Part shown: piece after piece, positions 29,819 through 38,090 of the stretch | Layout: the number at the start of each line of letters is the position of its first letter | Numbering within the stretch: the stretch's first letter is position 1 | Source of the DNA: a virus | Direction: 5' to 3' (one strand) | Virus record (IMG/VR): IMGVR_UViG_3300043449_000265 | Coordinates: 1-42,540 of that record | Length of the DNA stretch: 42,540 bases | The notes under the pieces: generated by a model | Told to the model about the DNA's origin: nothing | What the model saw: only the letters and a program-made list of their open reading frames with translations | Databases searched by the model: none | Made by a program: the position numbers and the translations under genes

Positions 29819-30466
29819 TCAAAGTTTTGAAATATAATTTTCAAAAATCTTTAAGGCTACTGATTCCAATTCATGCCTGGAAGACTCTTTAATAAGTTTT
29901 CTCGCACGGTCATTAGACTGTTCGGTCCATTGACCATTTAAGAATAACCACTCTTTACCTTCCATAATTCCACGAACGAATGCCTCTGGTGCTGATGGGT
30001 CGGCCACAACATCTGCTGCTGTTGCTAACTTATAATCATCTTGGACTTGTTGAAAACCGTTGTGTGGTTTAAGAGACCCTACGCCTCTTGTTGACACACC
30101 AAGGCTTGCACCACCATCTAGTAAACTCTTAACGATTTTTCCGTTTGGAGTATCTAAAATCTTTGCTTTACCAATAAAGTTTGTCCCGTCAGGATGTAAT
30201 GATGTAATCATGTGGGACACACGGTCTAGGTTAATTTGAGGATTCTCAGGATGACCTAGCTCACCAAATGCTCTATTCTTCTGGACGTATTCGCGGTTAT
30301 ATCTGTCCGCTTCTTTGGCAAGGACACTCATAGGATATACACGGCCGTTTCTATTGACCTTTTCAGCCTGCATGAAGATACCTTGGATAAAGTGGTTCTT
30401 ACCACCCTTACCATCGGACTCTGTTAGATACTGAATGTCTAAAATTTCTTCGGTTATAAGTTTCAT
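29819..30466 (-). CDS. 21: Prohead protease gp21
   Basis: Predicted 215 residues (T4 gp21 is 212). It cleaves scaffold and capsid proteins inside the prohead. FGELGHPENPQINL (68-81) carries the catalytic His72, and GGASLGVSTRGVGSL (118-132) carries the catalytic Ser125. This is the herpes-assemblin-like serine protease pattern. VNRNGRVYP (38-46) is the conserved N-terminal segment. A CTAAATATACC box and an inverted repeat lie just upstream. It sits between the head-core genes and gp22, as in T4. Confidence 0.94.
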   Translation of the reverse strand: MKLITEEILDIQYLTESDGKGGKNHFIQGIFMQAEKVNRNGRVYPMSVLAKEADRYNREYVQKNRAFGELGHPENPQINLDRVSHMITSLHPDGTNFIGKAKILDTPNGKIVKSLLDGGASLGVSTRGVGSLKPHNGFQQVQDDYKLATAADVVADPSAPEAFVRGIMEGKEWLFLNGQWTEQSNDRARKLIKESSRHELESVALKIFENYISKL

Positions 30467-30476
30467 TTGTTTCCTC

Positions 30477-30496
30477 TACCTAGTAGGTATATTTAG
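30477..30496 (-). promoter_or_regulatory. Late promoter box and inverted repeat before gp21
   Basis: CTAAATA (30496-30490) on the minus strand, followed directly by TACCTA-C-TAGGTA (13 bases, near 30489-30477). The repeat lies at the expected transcription start, which might mark a hairpin at the RNA 5' end. Confidence 0.6.
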
Positions 30497-30501
30497 GCGT
30501 T

Positions 30502-31254
30502 TTATTCGCTTGCTAGACCAGAAATAACACCACCTAGTGCTTGTCCGAATGGTGATGCTTTTGTTTCTCCGGCCGCTTTCTTAACATCTTGAAATGTGCT
30601 ATACGCTCTACCATATTTTTTTCTAACCAATTTAACAGCGGTTTTACTACCTCTTCTTTTCAAATCTCTCGCTTGAGCAATATCTGCGGCATATCTGTCC
30701 GATTTACTTGGTGTACCTTGACGAGCAAGACCTGCCTGAGGTAAGTTTTTAAGTTGTTTTGATCTAGCAGCAATACTTACAAGTTTATCTTGTCTTGCTT
30801 TTTCAGATTCAGGGTCATAATGTTTAATTGCTGGTGATGTTGGTTTCTTTTTTGTTCCGAAAGCGCCTGGTTGAGGACGCTCTTTTTCTTGAGATGCTAT
30901 AAATGGATGTGGTGCAACTTTTCCGGCACCTGTTAATCTCTTTTTTTCCGCTTCAACATCGGATCTGGATATATCTTCTTTTAATTTTTTTCTTTTTAGT
31001 GCGGGTTTTTTTGTTTTTGGTTTAATGCTTATAGTAATATCACGAGGATCAGGTAAAACGTCTGATGCTTTCCTCCAACCAAGTTCTTTTCTAGCCTGGA
31101 TCTGTGCTGCTGTTAAACCACCAAGACCTTCAGCCTGAATATATCGTTTCATCTCATAGAGTTTTCTTTCCATGATATCATTTAATCGTGCCTCAAATAA
31201 CTCTGATGCCGATACATAATCTTCGGAAAGGATGGATTCTACTAGAATGTCCAT
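30502..31254 (-). CDS. Probable head-core protein, gp68-like N-terminus
   Basis: Predicted 250 residues. The first 45 residues (MDILVESILSEDYVSASELF, then LNDIMERKLYEMKRYI) resemble prohead core proteins gp67/gp68: a self-repeat of short helices with a LF and MERK pattern. The remainder is very basic (KPKTKKPALKRKKLKEDI, SRSDVEAEKKRL, KKKPTSPAIKHY) and Gly/Ala-rich at the end. That suggests an internal head protein that can contact DNA. It shares four bases or fewer with neighbours and lies between gp20 and gp21, where T4 has gp67/gp68. Identification is by position plus N-terminus. Confidence 0.6.
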   Translation of the reverse strand: MDILVESILSEDYVSASELFEARLNDIMERKLYEMKRYIQAEGLGGLTAAQIQARKELGWRKASDVLPDPRDITISIKPKTKKPALKRKKLKEDISRSDVEAEKKRLTGAGKVAPHPFIASQEKERPQPGAFGTKKKPTSPAIKHYDPESEKARQDKLVSIAARSKQLKNLPQAGLARQGTPSKSDRYAADIAQARDLKRRGSKTAVKLVRKKYGRAYSTFQDVKKAAGETKASPFGQALGGVISGLASE

Positions 31255-31769
31255 TATGGTATTCCTGCTGCGTTAAATGCTGCTGGATCGGCAGTCTGAC
31301 CTTGATCATAATCGGCACCATTTTTCTTAATATCGATATAAAGTGTGGCATGGTCAAGATTTGCGAAATCGGAATTAATAATAATATCACCATTAACGTT
31401 TGCTGATGGTGTGAAAATAGGATCTCCATGACCCATGCCGGTAAAATTATAATCAAAGAAACCTTCACCAACGGTGGCAAATGTTGATGTACCATTTGAG
31501 TTGTTTGTGGTTTCCCACATTAACTCAATATATCCTTTATTCTTTGCTGCATAACTACCAAAAATTCTCACAATAGATGTTTTATAAACACCTTTTGAAT
31601 CTGTATTATTTGTCATAATCTTACCATTTGTATTGAGAGAATATGCAAGGCCTGATACATCAAGAATCTTTGTATTTGCTTCGTCTGTACCATCAGAGTG
31701 AATAACATATCTAATTAATGCTCTTTTTGTTGAGTCGATTAACTTTGTTTGTATAATAACATTTGCCAT
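31254..31769 (-). CDS. Hypothetical structural protein
   Basis: Predicted 171 residues, beta-rich (ANVIIQTKLIDSTKRALIRY, then LYIDIKKNGADYD), with many Asn, Thr and Gly and few charges. Such composition is typical of capsid decoration or fibre-like proteins. No family recognised. It follows the 395-residue gene by two bases and shares one base with the gp68-like gene. AGGAAC precedes the ATG. Function unassigned. Confidence 0.6.
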   Translation of the reverse strand: MANVIIQTKLIDSTKRALIRYVIHSDGTDEANTKILDVSGLAYSLNTNGKIMTNNTDSKGVYKTSIVRIFGSYAAKNKGYIELMWETTNNSNGTSTFATVGEGFFDYNFTGMGHGDPIFTPSANVNGDIIINSDFANLDHATLYIDIKKNGADYDQGQTADPAAFNAAGIP

Positions 31770-31771
31770 TT

Positions 31772-32959
31772 TTAGTTCCTAACTGAAAAATTTAATAGTT
31801 TCTTGAAGGATTCAAGGTCTTCGTTTAACATACCTTCAACAATCTTTTTGTTTTTGGTATTGACCGAATCATATACTTCAAGGATTCTTTTTGCCATACT
31901 GGTATTTAGTGTAACTGATCTTCCGTTAATGGAAAGATCCATGTTTTCAACACCTTCTTTAACCATGGTACGAATATCGGTTATTTTATTTTCTCTTAAT
32001 TGTGCTTGTTTTAATCTTGATTGATATACAGGATCTTTATCTGATCCGGTTTCCCATGAACTATATGCTTTACCATGAGGAGTACCTCTATATAATCCTT
32101 TAACTATAGTATCTTTTGAAAGATCACTACCGGCAGAAGATCCAGAAGCTGCTCCTGCGGCAGCACCGGCTGCGGCACCACCAGCGGCACTTTTTATAGG
32201 ACTAGATGATTTTGATGCTAGTTTAGGAGATTTAGCACTCTTAGCAATTGCTGATGCGTCTCTAGCAATACCTTTTTCTGCGGTTTTGCCTGTCAACTTG
32301 CCAATACCTTTACGGACAATGCCTGCGCCTGCTTTTAATCCTTTTGCTGCAACTCTAGTGAGAGGACCACCAACTGCCATCATGGCAGTATCAACGGCCG
32401 CATCTTTGGCAGCACCTTTGTAATCACCTTTATATAATTTCTTACCTGCACTATAATATGGAATAGCAATGTCTGCTACTGTATCGGCAACGTCTGCCAA
32501 TCCTTCGTTCATTCTTTCTTCACGTAGTTTTTCTATATTCTCTTTAAAATGCTCATATGTCGGACGTTCGGTATATCGTGTAGCACTTGAACCTTGTTCC
32601 TCTACAGGTACACAATTAGGTACCATCTTATTACCTTTTTTCTTCATACCTTCTTGCTTATAATTATCCCAACATGCTTCATCTAGTGTATCATAAACAA
32701 CTGCTTCACCTAGGTTTACATTGCCTCCAGGTCCAAATGGAATAGAAAGATACTTGTCAAGCAATTTTGAATAGTATAATGCCACGACTTGATTTTTCGG
32801 ATATAATCTAAATGATAATCTTCTAAAGATAAGCAATGAAGGCATATCTTTATAAGTTGCCATGCCTTTATTCTCAAGCATCAACTCCTCAGGAAGACTT
32901 TCTACCTGAGATGTAAATTTACCATTGTATTCTTCACGGATCTGCTTGAGTGTTTTCAT
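31772..32959 (-). CDS. Multi-module head-core-type protein (395 residues)
   Basis: Predicted 395 residues. FRLYPKNQVVALYYSKLLDK (50-69) and ACWDNYKQEGMKKKGNKMVP (95-114, ending NCVP at 118) are small modules that I recall as stand-alone or fused parts in marine phages. An amphipathic AGKKLYKGDYKGAAKDAAVD stretch (about 172-191) then leads to Ala/Gly/Lys-rich helices, and a low-complexity AAGAAAGAASGSSAG part (about 268-282). The C-terminus is helical. It is basic and disordered in the middle, like an internal core protein packaged with DNA. It precedes gp21 and follows the 858-residue fusion. Family unassigned. Confidence 0.55.
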   Translation of the reverse strand: MKTLKQIREEYNGKFTSQVESLPEELMLENKGMATYKDMPSLLIFRRLSFRLYPKNQVVALYYSKLLDKYLSIPFGPGGNVNLGEAVVYDTLDEACWDNYKQEGMKKKGNKMVPNCVPVEEQGSSATRYTERPTYEHFKENIEKLREERMNEGLADVADTVADIAIPYYSAGKKLYKGDYKGAAKDAAVDTAMMAVGGPLTRVAAKGLKAGAGIVRKGIGKLTGKTAEKGIARDASAIAKSAKSPKLASKSSSPIKSAAGGAAAGAAAGAASGSSAGSDLSKDTIVKGLYRGTPHGKAYSSWETGSDKDPVYQSRLKQAQLRENKITDIRTMVKEGVENMDLSINGRSVTLNTSMAKRILEVYDSVNTKNKKIVEGMLNEDLESFKKLLNFSVRN

Positions 32960-32970
32960 ATTGTTATCCT

Positions 32971-33129
32971 TTACTGTGCAAAATAATCGGAAGCAATTTG
33001 CTTTTTCTTTTCTTCCAATTTCTCTTGAGCCTTCTCTTGTAGAGCGGCCATAAAGTTATCTTTCATAGCGCCGAGATCATTTTCTAGGATGTTCTCAATC
33101 GCCTCATTGATAAGGTTTTGATTTTCCAT
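32971..33129 (-). CDS. 67: Possible internal in-frame gp67-like product
   Basis: ATG 33129 within the 858-residue gene is preceded by GAGGA with 7 bases spacing, a strong ribosome site. Translation from here would give 52 residues, MENQNLINEAIENILENDLG followed by a charged helix and SDYFAQ. That is close in size and pattern to prohead core protein gp67 and to the short core proteins of marine T4-like phages. It might be made both as a fusion and alone. No promoter is visible. This is an inference from the ribosome site and the T4 pattern. Confidence 0.5.
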   Translation of the reverse strand: MENQNLINEAIENILENDLGAMKDNFMAALQEKAQEKLEEKKKQIASDYFAQ

Positions 33130-35547
33130 TGTAGTTTCCTCGTATATTGTTTTGGTTATTCCTGTAGCACCTGGTGCATATGTAGTATCTGGTTTATTCA
33201 TATTCTCTGCAACGTCACCTTTACCCATTGGGCCTGTTGCTTCATCCCAATCTTTATCTTTACTATTTTCTTTTACTTGTTTCTTAGATGTTTTTTCTGG
33301 TACTTTTCCAACTTTTGATTCTAACCATTTCTTAATAACAGCTCTTGATACAAAAGGAGGAACTGGTTTGTTTTGTTCTAAGTATCTAAGATGAACTTTA
33401 CCTACTTTTTCTGCGGAAATTTCGTTCATTTGTGTAGATTTACGATTATCAGGCCAATCGGCAGCGTTTTGAATAGCGTCTAGTTTTCTTTGCTGATTGA
33501 TAGATCCTTTAAGATTCTTTACTTCATCATCTTTAGCAGATTGACCACTAATTTTATCTGCAAGTAAACCTGCCGCTAATCTTGGAGGTGTTAAGAAACT
33601 TATCATTGAAGCCAATTGTGCTCCTGCTCCTGCGCCGGCCATTTCATCAATCTGTCCTTCGGCAACCTGCTTTGCTCTTTTTGTTGCTGTAGCATATAAT
33701 ACTTCTTTAGCACGTTCACCATAACGCTTTTTCATTCCAGGAAGACCTTTCTTCATGGACATTACAATTTCTTCTTTCTTTTTGGTCTCAGCAGGAGTCA
33801 AATGCTTTTCATAGATACCACGTTGAGTTGTTTGTGGTAATGCATTTGTTTCTTCTTCGCAGTTCCATTTACGCAATGCTAGAGCCTTGCGAGTTGGTCT
33901 ACCTTTTTCGTCCTTCATAGGACCTTTCATGCCACCCATGCGGGCACAGAATGACTTACGACGCTTTGCCGCCTTGCCTTTAGGATCTAACTTTGATGGA
34001 GGAGTTGTAACGGCCATAGAAAGTTTAGAACCTGGATTTTCTCTGCGATATGAAGCAATACCTTTGCGGTTCAAACCACCTTCTGGATCTTTACCAGCAC
34101 TACGCTGCCATGCTGCGGATTCTTCAAATTTATCACCAGTGTGTGACATATAATCATCAACTGCTGTTATACCATCTTTAGCAACGGCAATTTTACTTTG
34201 AACCCAAGCAGGGAGATTTTTAGGATTTTTTAATTTTGAATCTAGATTATTTGCTTTTGATGATATTGCTTTGAGCTGTGTTTTTGCCATACCCGTTTCA
34301 TCAGAAGCATCCGTTTTATCTTCAACAGATTCATTAGTAGCAGATTTCCATCCACCACCTTTTGATTTATACCATTTAGAAGCCCAACCGTTAGCATAAG
34401 CGGAAGGATAAACATCAAACTTTGCTTTTGCCTGTGCCTTTGCTCTAGCCCACAAAGCAGGATTTGTAGGAACATTTTTTTCTAAAAGTGTTTCTTCGTT
34501 GGTATTAACCATAATAGGTTTACCACCTTTGCCTGGTCTATCTGCCACTGGGTCTTCCCTTCTTTTACGTCTCGCTGATTTTGCTCTTTCATCTTTACTC
34601 ATTGCTCTGGCACTTGCAAGAGGACGACATTTTGGTTTGCCTTCACCTTCTTCTCTCGCACAAGGTCCTTTTATATTACCTTTTGTATCGTATCGGACCC
34701 ACTTTTCTCTAAACCATTTTCTTAGGTCTTCGTTAAAAGTATCTTCTTCCATCTGTTTCTTTTTTAATGCTGCTTTTGCTAAATCATATCCTTTTTTACC
34801 ATAATGAATCGCACTGGCACCCCAACCTGCGGCACCTGGTAATGCTGATGCTGCTCTTACCATATCAGTTTGATGTCTTGGTTTATGCTGACTAATAGCA
34901 TCACCCATGGTATACATATTAGCAGCAGTCATTCCTGTTATAGCAACTGTTTTGGCAACCTTTTTGGCCTTGTCTAGTTTTGGACCTTCTTCTAGTTGGT
35001 CATTTGCTCTTAACTTTGGTGGTGCATCTGTTAATCCAGTATAACTATTTGGTTCACCTGATCCACCAAGTTCGTTCAACTTTGTCTTTACTCGTTCTCT
35101 TGCTTCATTTATAAAGTTAGATGATGACTTGATCTTTGTAGGATCAAAAAAGTTATAACCTAAACTTTTATTATGATGATCAATATGTTTCTTTTTAATA
35201 TATTCTAGTTTACTACCATTATTATCTGTATAAGACATAGCATTGGTGTCAATATATTGTTGAACATAATTTGTTCCTGCCGGATCACCCGAAGTATATC
35301 CTAAACCTCTTATACCACCTGTATCTGATTCCTCAAGGTGTGCTTTATCTAATTTGGTATAATAATCTAATCTTTCACCAAGATGGTCTAGAGCAATCTC
35401 TCTAGCAATCTTAGGATGATCTGTATGTTCTTTTTCTACTTTTATTCCTTTCAACAACTGTTTTTTGACTTGTAATACAGGCACGCCGTATTTCTTAGCA
35501 AGATCATTGACCGTTGATGTAGGTTTGTCTAAAAGTTTTTTAGTCAA
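32971..35547 (-). CDS. Large mosaic head-core protein ending in gp67-like domain
   Basis: Predicted 858 residues, very basic. Separate modules are visible. A DUF5661-like start covers about 20-69 (GVPVLQVKKQLLKGIKVEKE and REIALDHLGERLDYYTKL). A Cys/Lys/Arg module lies near 274-350 (RKWFREKWVRYD, KCRPLASARAMSKDERAKSA). A NPALWARAKAQAKAKFDVYP module lies near 360-395, an RRKSFCARMGGMKGPM module near 532-565, and a KKRYGERAKEVLYATATKRA module near 605-624. The last 52 residues (MENQNLINEAIENILENDLG...) resemble T4 gp67 and have an internal ribosome site. Such modules usually occur as small separate proteins. Role in core assembly or DNA packing is inferred. Confidence 0.65.
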   Translation of the reverse strand: MTKKLLDKPTSTVNDLAKKYGVPVLQVKKQLLKGIKVEKEHTDHPKIAREIALDHLGERLDYYTKLDKAHLEESDTGGIRGLGYTSGDPAGTNYVQQYIDTNAMSYTDNNGSKLEYIKKKHIDHHNKSLGYNFFDPTKIKSSSNFINEARERVKTKLNELGGSGEPNSYTGLTDAPPKLRANDQLEEGPKLDKAKKVAKTVAITGMTAANMYTMGDAISQHKPRHQTDMVRAASALPGAAGWGASAIHYGKKGYDLAKAALKKKQMEEDTFNEDLRKWFREKWVRYDTKGNIKGPCAREEGEGKPKCRPLASARAMSKDERAKSARRKRREDPVADRPGKGGKPIMVNTNEETLLEKNVPTNPALWARAKAQAKAKFDVYPSAYANGWASKWYKSKGGGWKSATNESVEDKTDASDETGMAKTQLKAISSKANNLDSKLKNPKNLPAWVQSKIAVAKDGITAVDDYMSHTGDKFEESAAWQRSAGKDPEGGLNRKGIASYRRENPGSKLSMAVTTPPSKLDPKGKAAKRRKSFCARMGGMKGPMKDEKGRPTRKALALRKWNCEEETNALPQTTQRGIYEKHLTPAETKKKEEIVMSMKKGLPGMKKRYGERAKEVLYATATKRAKQVAEGQIDEMAGAGAGAQLASMISFLTPPRLAAGLLADKISGQSAKDDEVKNLKGSINQQRKLDAIQNAADWPDNRKSTQMNEISAEKVGKVHLRYLEQNKPVPPFVSRAVIKKWLESKVGKVPEKTSKKQVKENSKDKDWDEATGPMGKGDVAENMNKPDTTYAPGATGITKTIYEETTMENQNLINEAIENILENDLGAMKDNFMAALQEKAQEKLEEKKKQIASDYFAQ

Positions 35548-37429
35548 CTAAATTATCCTTATTTAGTTTAACAAGATAACCGTTTTCATTTAGATGTGTT
35601 ATAACACCTTGGTTATTAGCATATTTATTGGATCCAACATAAGTTAGACCTAATGATCTTGCTTCTTTAATCAAAGGTTTCTTAGGTTGTGCTTTTTTAC
35701 CTTTAATTCTTTCAAGTTCAATCTTTTTGTCCATCATAGATTGTTCATGGTCTTTATTGATTAGTTCATTCTTACTAACAGGTTGTTCTTCTCGGTTCTT
35801 TTCAATCTCTTGCTGCACCGCAGCCTGTGTAATCTGTTGTTGTGCATTATACATCAATTGATTTTCTTGATCGGCCTGTTGCTGTTGCTGCTGGGCAATC
35901 ATTTGCTGCTGCTGCTGTTGAGCAACAATGGCATTCTCCTGCTCCATTTGTGCATTAATTTCTTCCATATCTTCATCGGATTGTTGAAGTATGTTTTTAC
36001 GAACCCACTCTATCGAATAATACTTACCAACAAATGGATCAACCTTAGTCAAAACGTCGAGTCTTGTAGATAGAAGTTCCGCTTCTTTAAGTTCATCAAA
36101 GTTATTGTCGGTCTTAAAATCATAGAAGATATCTTCTTTGAACTCTTTCCATTCTTCATCGGTACAGACCTTTTTGAGCACCAATTGAACACGGAGCATA
36201 TCATCAAATAGAATAGAGAACTTATTACGTAGTCTTTGTATAAACTTTGTAAACTTTAATTCATCTCTGGTGATTTCTGTAGAACGACCAAGAGAGAAAC
36301 CTTGCTGTGGTTCTAGACGGCCAATAGGAACATTTAGTGAACGGTAGAGTTTAGACTGAAAATATTTAACATCTTCTAATTCACCAAGGTTTCTTGCACC
36401 TTCTAGTGTGGAGATTTCGGTACCTTTAGAACCTTCACGGCGTGGTAACCAGAAATCCTCAAGCATAGATAGATGTTTACGGTCATCCTTGATTTCACCG
36501 GTCGAGGAATCATATACGAGTTTATTACGGTATTTGACCATAATATCTCTAACATACTGGTCGGCCTTGACGGTTGGCATATTACCTACGTCAATGTAGA
36601 ATACTCGACGCTCCGGTGCTCTGGAGAGGCGATAAATGACGGTTGCGTCTTCAACCATTCTAAGGTTGTTAAATGGTTTGATTGCCTTATGTAGATAGGA
36701 AAGAACCATTGTCTGTTTTGGGTCCATTAGACCAGAATTAACATTGATAATGCTATCGGGAGCAATCTTAGATCCTAGATTGGAACCTGATCCAATCATA
36801 CCTCTTTCGTTATAGAGGTAATATTCGATCTGTCTTTTGATAAGTTCTACGCCTGTATTAGGATCACGCATCTTTTGGATTTCGCGGATCTTACGAATAC
36901 GGCGAGGGTCAATATACTTGACCTCTTGAATTCCTGCTAATGGTTGGGTTTCGTCAATAACAACATGATAGAACAATCTACCATCAATATAATATCTACG
37001 GAAGATATCGTGACCCATATTACCAAAGTTGAGTAGTTTTAAAATATAATTAAATTCGTCTTCAATGCGTTTCTTAATACCAGCAGGAACTTTAAGTTCG
37101 TCCATGTTGATTTCAACGCACTGTCCACCTTCTTCAATGACGATTGCCTCATTGACAATCTCATCAATGGCCGTTTCCATTTCTGGTTGAATAGAAAGTT
37201 CGCGGTATTTTGTGATTAATTGTGTTTCGTTACGGAATGTACCGTCAAGGTCTACGTATGTGCCGTAGTATCCTGCTCCCGCTACGGTTACCGCACCATC
37301 ATCATTCATCGGCAAAGAGAATGATTTTTGTTTTGGTTCTAACTGTTGTTGGTCTTCAACCTTTTTAGGTGTACCAATCTCAAATCCGAAGAGCTTAATT
37401 GTCGTCACTCCTATTTTTGCATTTATCAA
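35540..37429 (-). CDS. 20: Portal protein gp20
   Basis: Predicted 629 residues (T4 gp20 is 524). The dodecameric portal at the head vertex starts head assembly and holds the packaging motor. Typical segments are IKYDI-like YIDPRRIRKIREIQK (about 174-188), VNSGLMDPKQTMVLSYLHKA (225-244), SRAPERRVFYIDVGNMPTVKA (269-289) and LEDFWLPRREGSKGTEI (about 325-341), a well-known gp20 motif. The extra C-terminal 130 residues are Gln-rich (EQENAIVAQQQQQQM) and then basic. The ATG at 37429 lacks a clear ribosome site and overlaps the HNH gene by 35 bases; GTG at 37408 is the alternative. Confidence 0.95.
   Translation of the reverse strand: MINAKIGVTTIKLFGFEIGTPKKVEDQQQLEPKQKSFSLPMNDDGAVTVAGAGYYGTYVDLDGTFRNETQLITKYRELSIQPEMETAIDEIVNEAIVIEEGGQCVEINMDELKVPAGIKKRIEDEFNYILKLLNFGNMGHDIFRRYYIDGRLFYHVVIDETQPLAGIQEVKYIDPRRIRKIREIQKMRDPNTGVELIKRQIEYYLYNERGMIGSGSNLGSKIAPDSIINVNSGLMDPKQTMVLSYLHKAIKPFNNLRMVEDATVIYRLSRAPERRVFYIDVGNMPTVKADQYVRDIMVKYRNKLVYDSSTGEIKDDRKHLSMLEDFWLPRREGSKGTEISTLEGARNLGELEDVKYFQSKLYRSLNVPIGRLEPQQGFSLGRSTEITRDELKFTKFIQRLRNKFSILFDDMLRVQLVLKKVCTDEEWKEFKEDIFYDFKTDNNFDELKEAELLSTRLDVLTKVDPFVGKYYSIEWVRKNILQQSDEDMEEINAQMEQENAIVAQQQQQQMIAQQQQQQADQENQLMYNAQQQITQAAVQQEIEKNREEQPVSKNELINKDHEQSMMDKKIELERIKGKKAQPKKPLIKEARSLGLTYVGSNKYANNQGVITHLNENGYLVKLNKDNLVD
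35560..35566 (-). promoter_or_regulatory. Possible late promoter box before the 858-residue gene
   Basis: ACTAAATAAGGA on the minus strand inside the last codons of gp20, 13 bases before the next ATG. It resembles the other boxes, but it lies inside coding sequence. Confidence 0.4.
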
Positions 37430-37982
37430 AATGCCATTGCATCATTTGTGGTTTAGGCCCTTCTTTAGAACAATGAGGACAAACAATCCGTCTAGATGTA
37501 TTGTTTCTTTCTACAGCAACTTTACTCATTAAACGTTTTGATTCCTTAGTTCTCTTTTGACCTAATTTTGAGGCCGCTGCTCTTGCATATGCCTCTTTTG
37601 AAATAACTTGTTTTGATCTTTTTTCCTTAATCTTTGTTTTAGTTTCTTCAGTATGTTTAATACCTAATCTATAACTATTACCAAGGAAATTATGTGTACC
37701 TTCTTCAATTCGTTTTAGAGCACTTTTTTTACCTATACTAGACTGTATTTTAGAAATTTCTTCAGTAGATTTTTCCATCCGCATAGAAATTGCTAAACAC
37801 GCAGCCCAATCTTTCTGTTCATAATGAATATCAAAATGTTCATCCATGGTTAATGCCACTAGATTTGAAGGATCATTATTATCCCTATTACCATCTCTGT
37901 GGTGTATTTCATAAGTCCTTCCATGAATATCTAATGGAATAGGACCGTAATATTCTTCATATATTGCTCTATAAATAGTCAT
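37395..37982 (-). CDS. HNH homing endonuclease upstream of gp20
   Basis: Predicted 195 residues from ATG 37982 with GGAG 8-9 bases upstream. YEIHHRDGNRDNNDPSNLVA (about 24-43) and DEHFDIHYEQKDWAAC (about 48-63) form the HNH core. A basic middle (SKEAYARAAASKLGQKRTK) follows, and a C-terminal zinc-finger-like CPHC...HFDKC is present. It is clearly related to the endonuclease at 22419-22958, most closely in the first 100 residues. It is inserted between gp19 and gp20, and its end overlaps the start of gp20. Such enzymes cut the same site in sister phages. Confidence 0.8.
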   Translation of the reverse strand: MTIYRAIYEEYYGPIPLDIHGRTYEIHHRDGNRDNNDPSNLVALTMDEHFDIHYEQKDWAACLAISMRMEKSTEEISKIQSSIGKKSALKRIEEGTHNFLGNSYRLGIKHTEETKTKIKEKRSKQVISKEAYARAAASKLGQKRTKESKRLMSKVAVERNNTSRRIVCPHCSKEGPKPQMMQWHFDKCKNRSDDN

Positions 37983-38007
37983 GCTGTGTCTCCATCTTAG
38001 ACATAGA

Positions 38008-38035
38008 GTAGGCAGGTTCCCCAACCGTGGCCTAC
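38008..38035 (-). other. Structured leader hairpin before the HNH gene
   Basis: GTAGGC (38035-38030) pairs with GCCTAC (38013-38008). Inside it GGTT pairs with AACC around a GGGG loop. It lies 26 bases before the HNH ATG, a position where a hairpin could restrict translation. Confidence 0.6.
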
Positions 38036-38042
38036 ACTTTTT

Positions 38043-38070
38043 ATGGGGAGGAGTCGTAACTCCACCCCAT
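38043..38070 (-). terminator. GC-rich hairpin after gp19
   Basis: ATGGGG/CCCCAT and GGAG/CTCC stems with one A-A mismatch surround a 6-base loop. On the minus strand ATAAAAAG follows, so it is a hairpin without a U run. It could be a weak terminator or an RNA-stabilising structure downstream of gp19. Confidence 0.45.
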
Positions 38071-38075
38071 TGTTA

Positions 38076-38083
38076 TATTTATG
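38076..38083 (-). promoter_or_regulatory. Late promoter box before HNH/gp20
   Basis: CATAAATA on the minus strand, 7 bases after the gp19 stop. It is the closest match in the window to the T4 late TATAAATA box. Transcription from it would pass both hairpins to the HNH gene and gp20. Confidence 0.6.
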
Positions 38084-38090
38084 TTACAAA

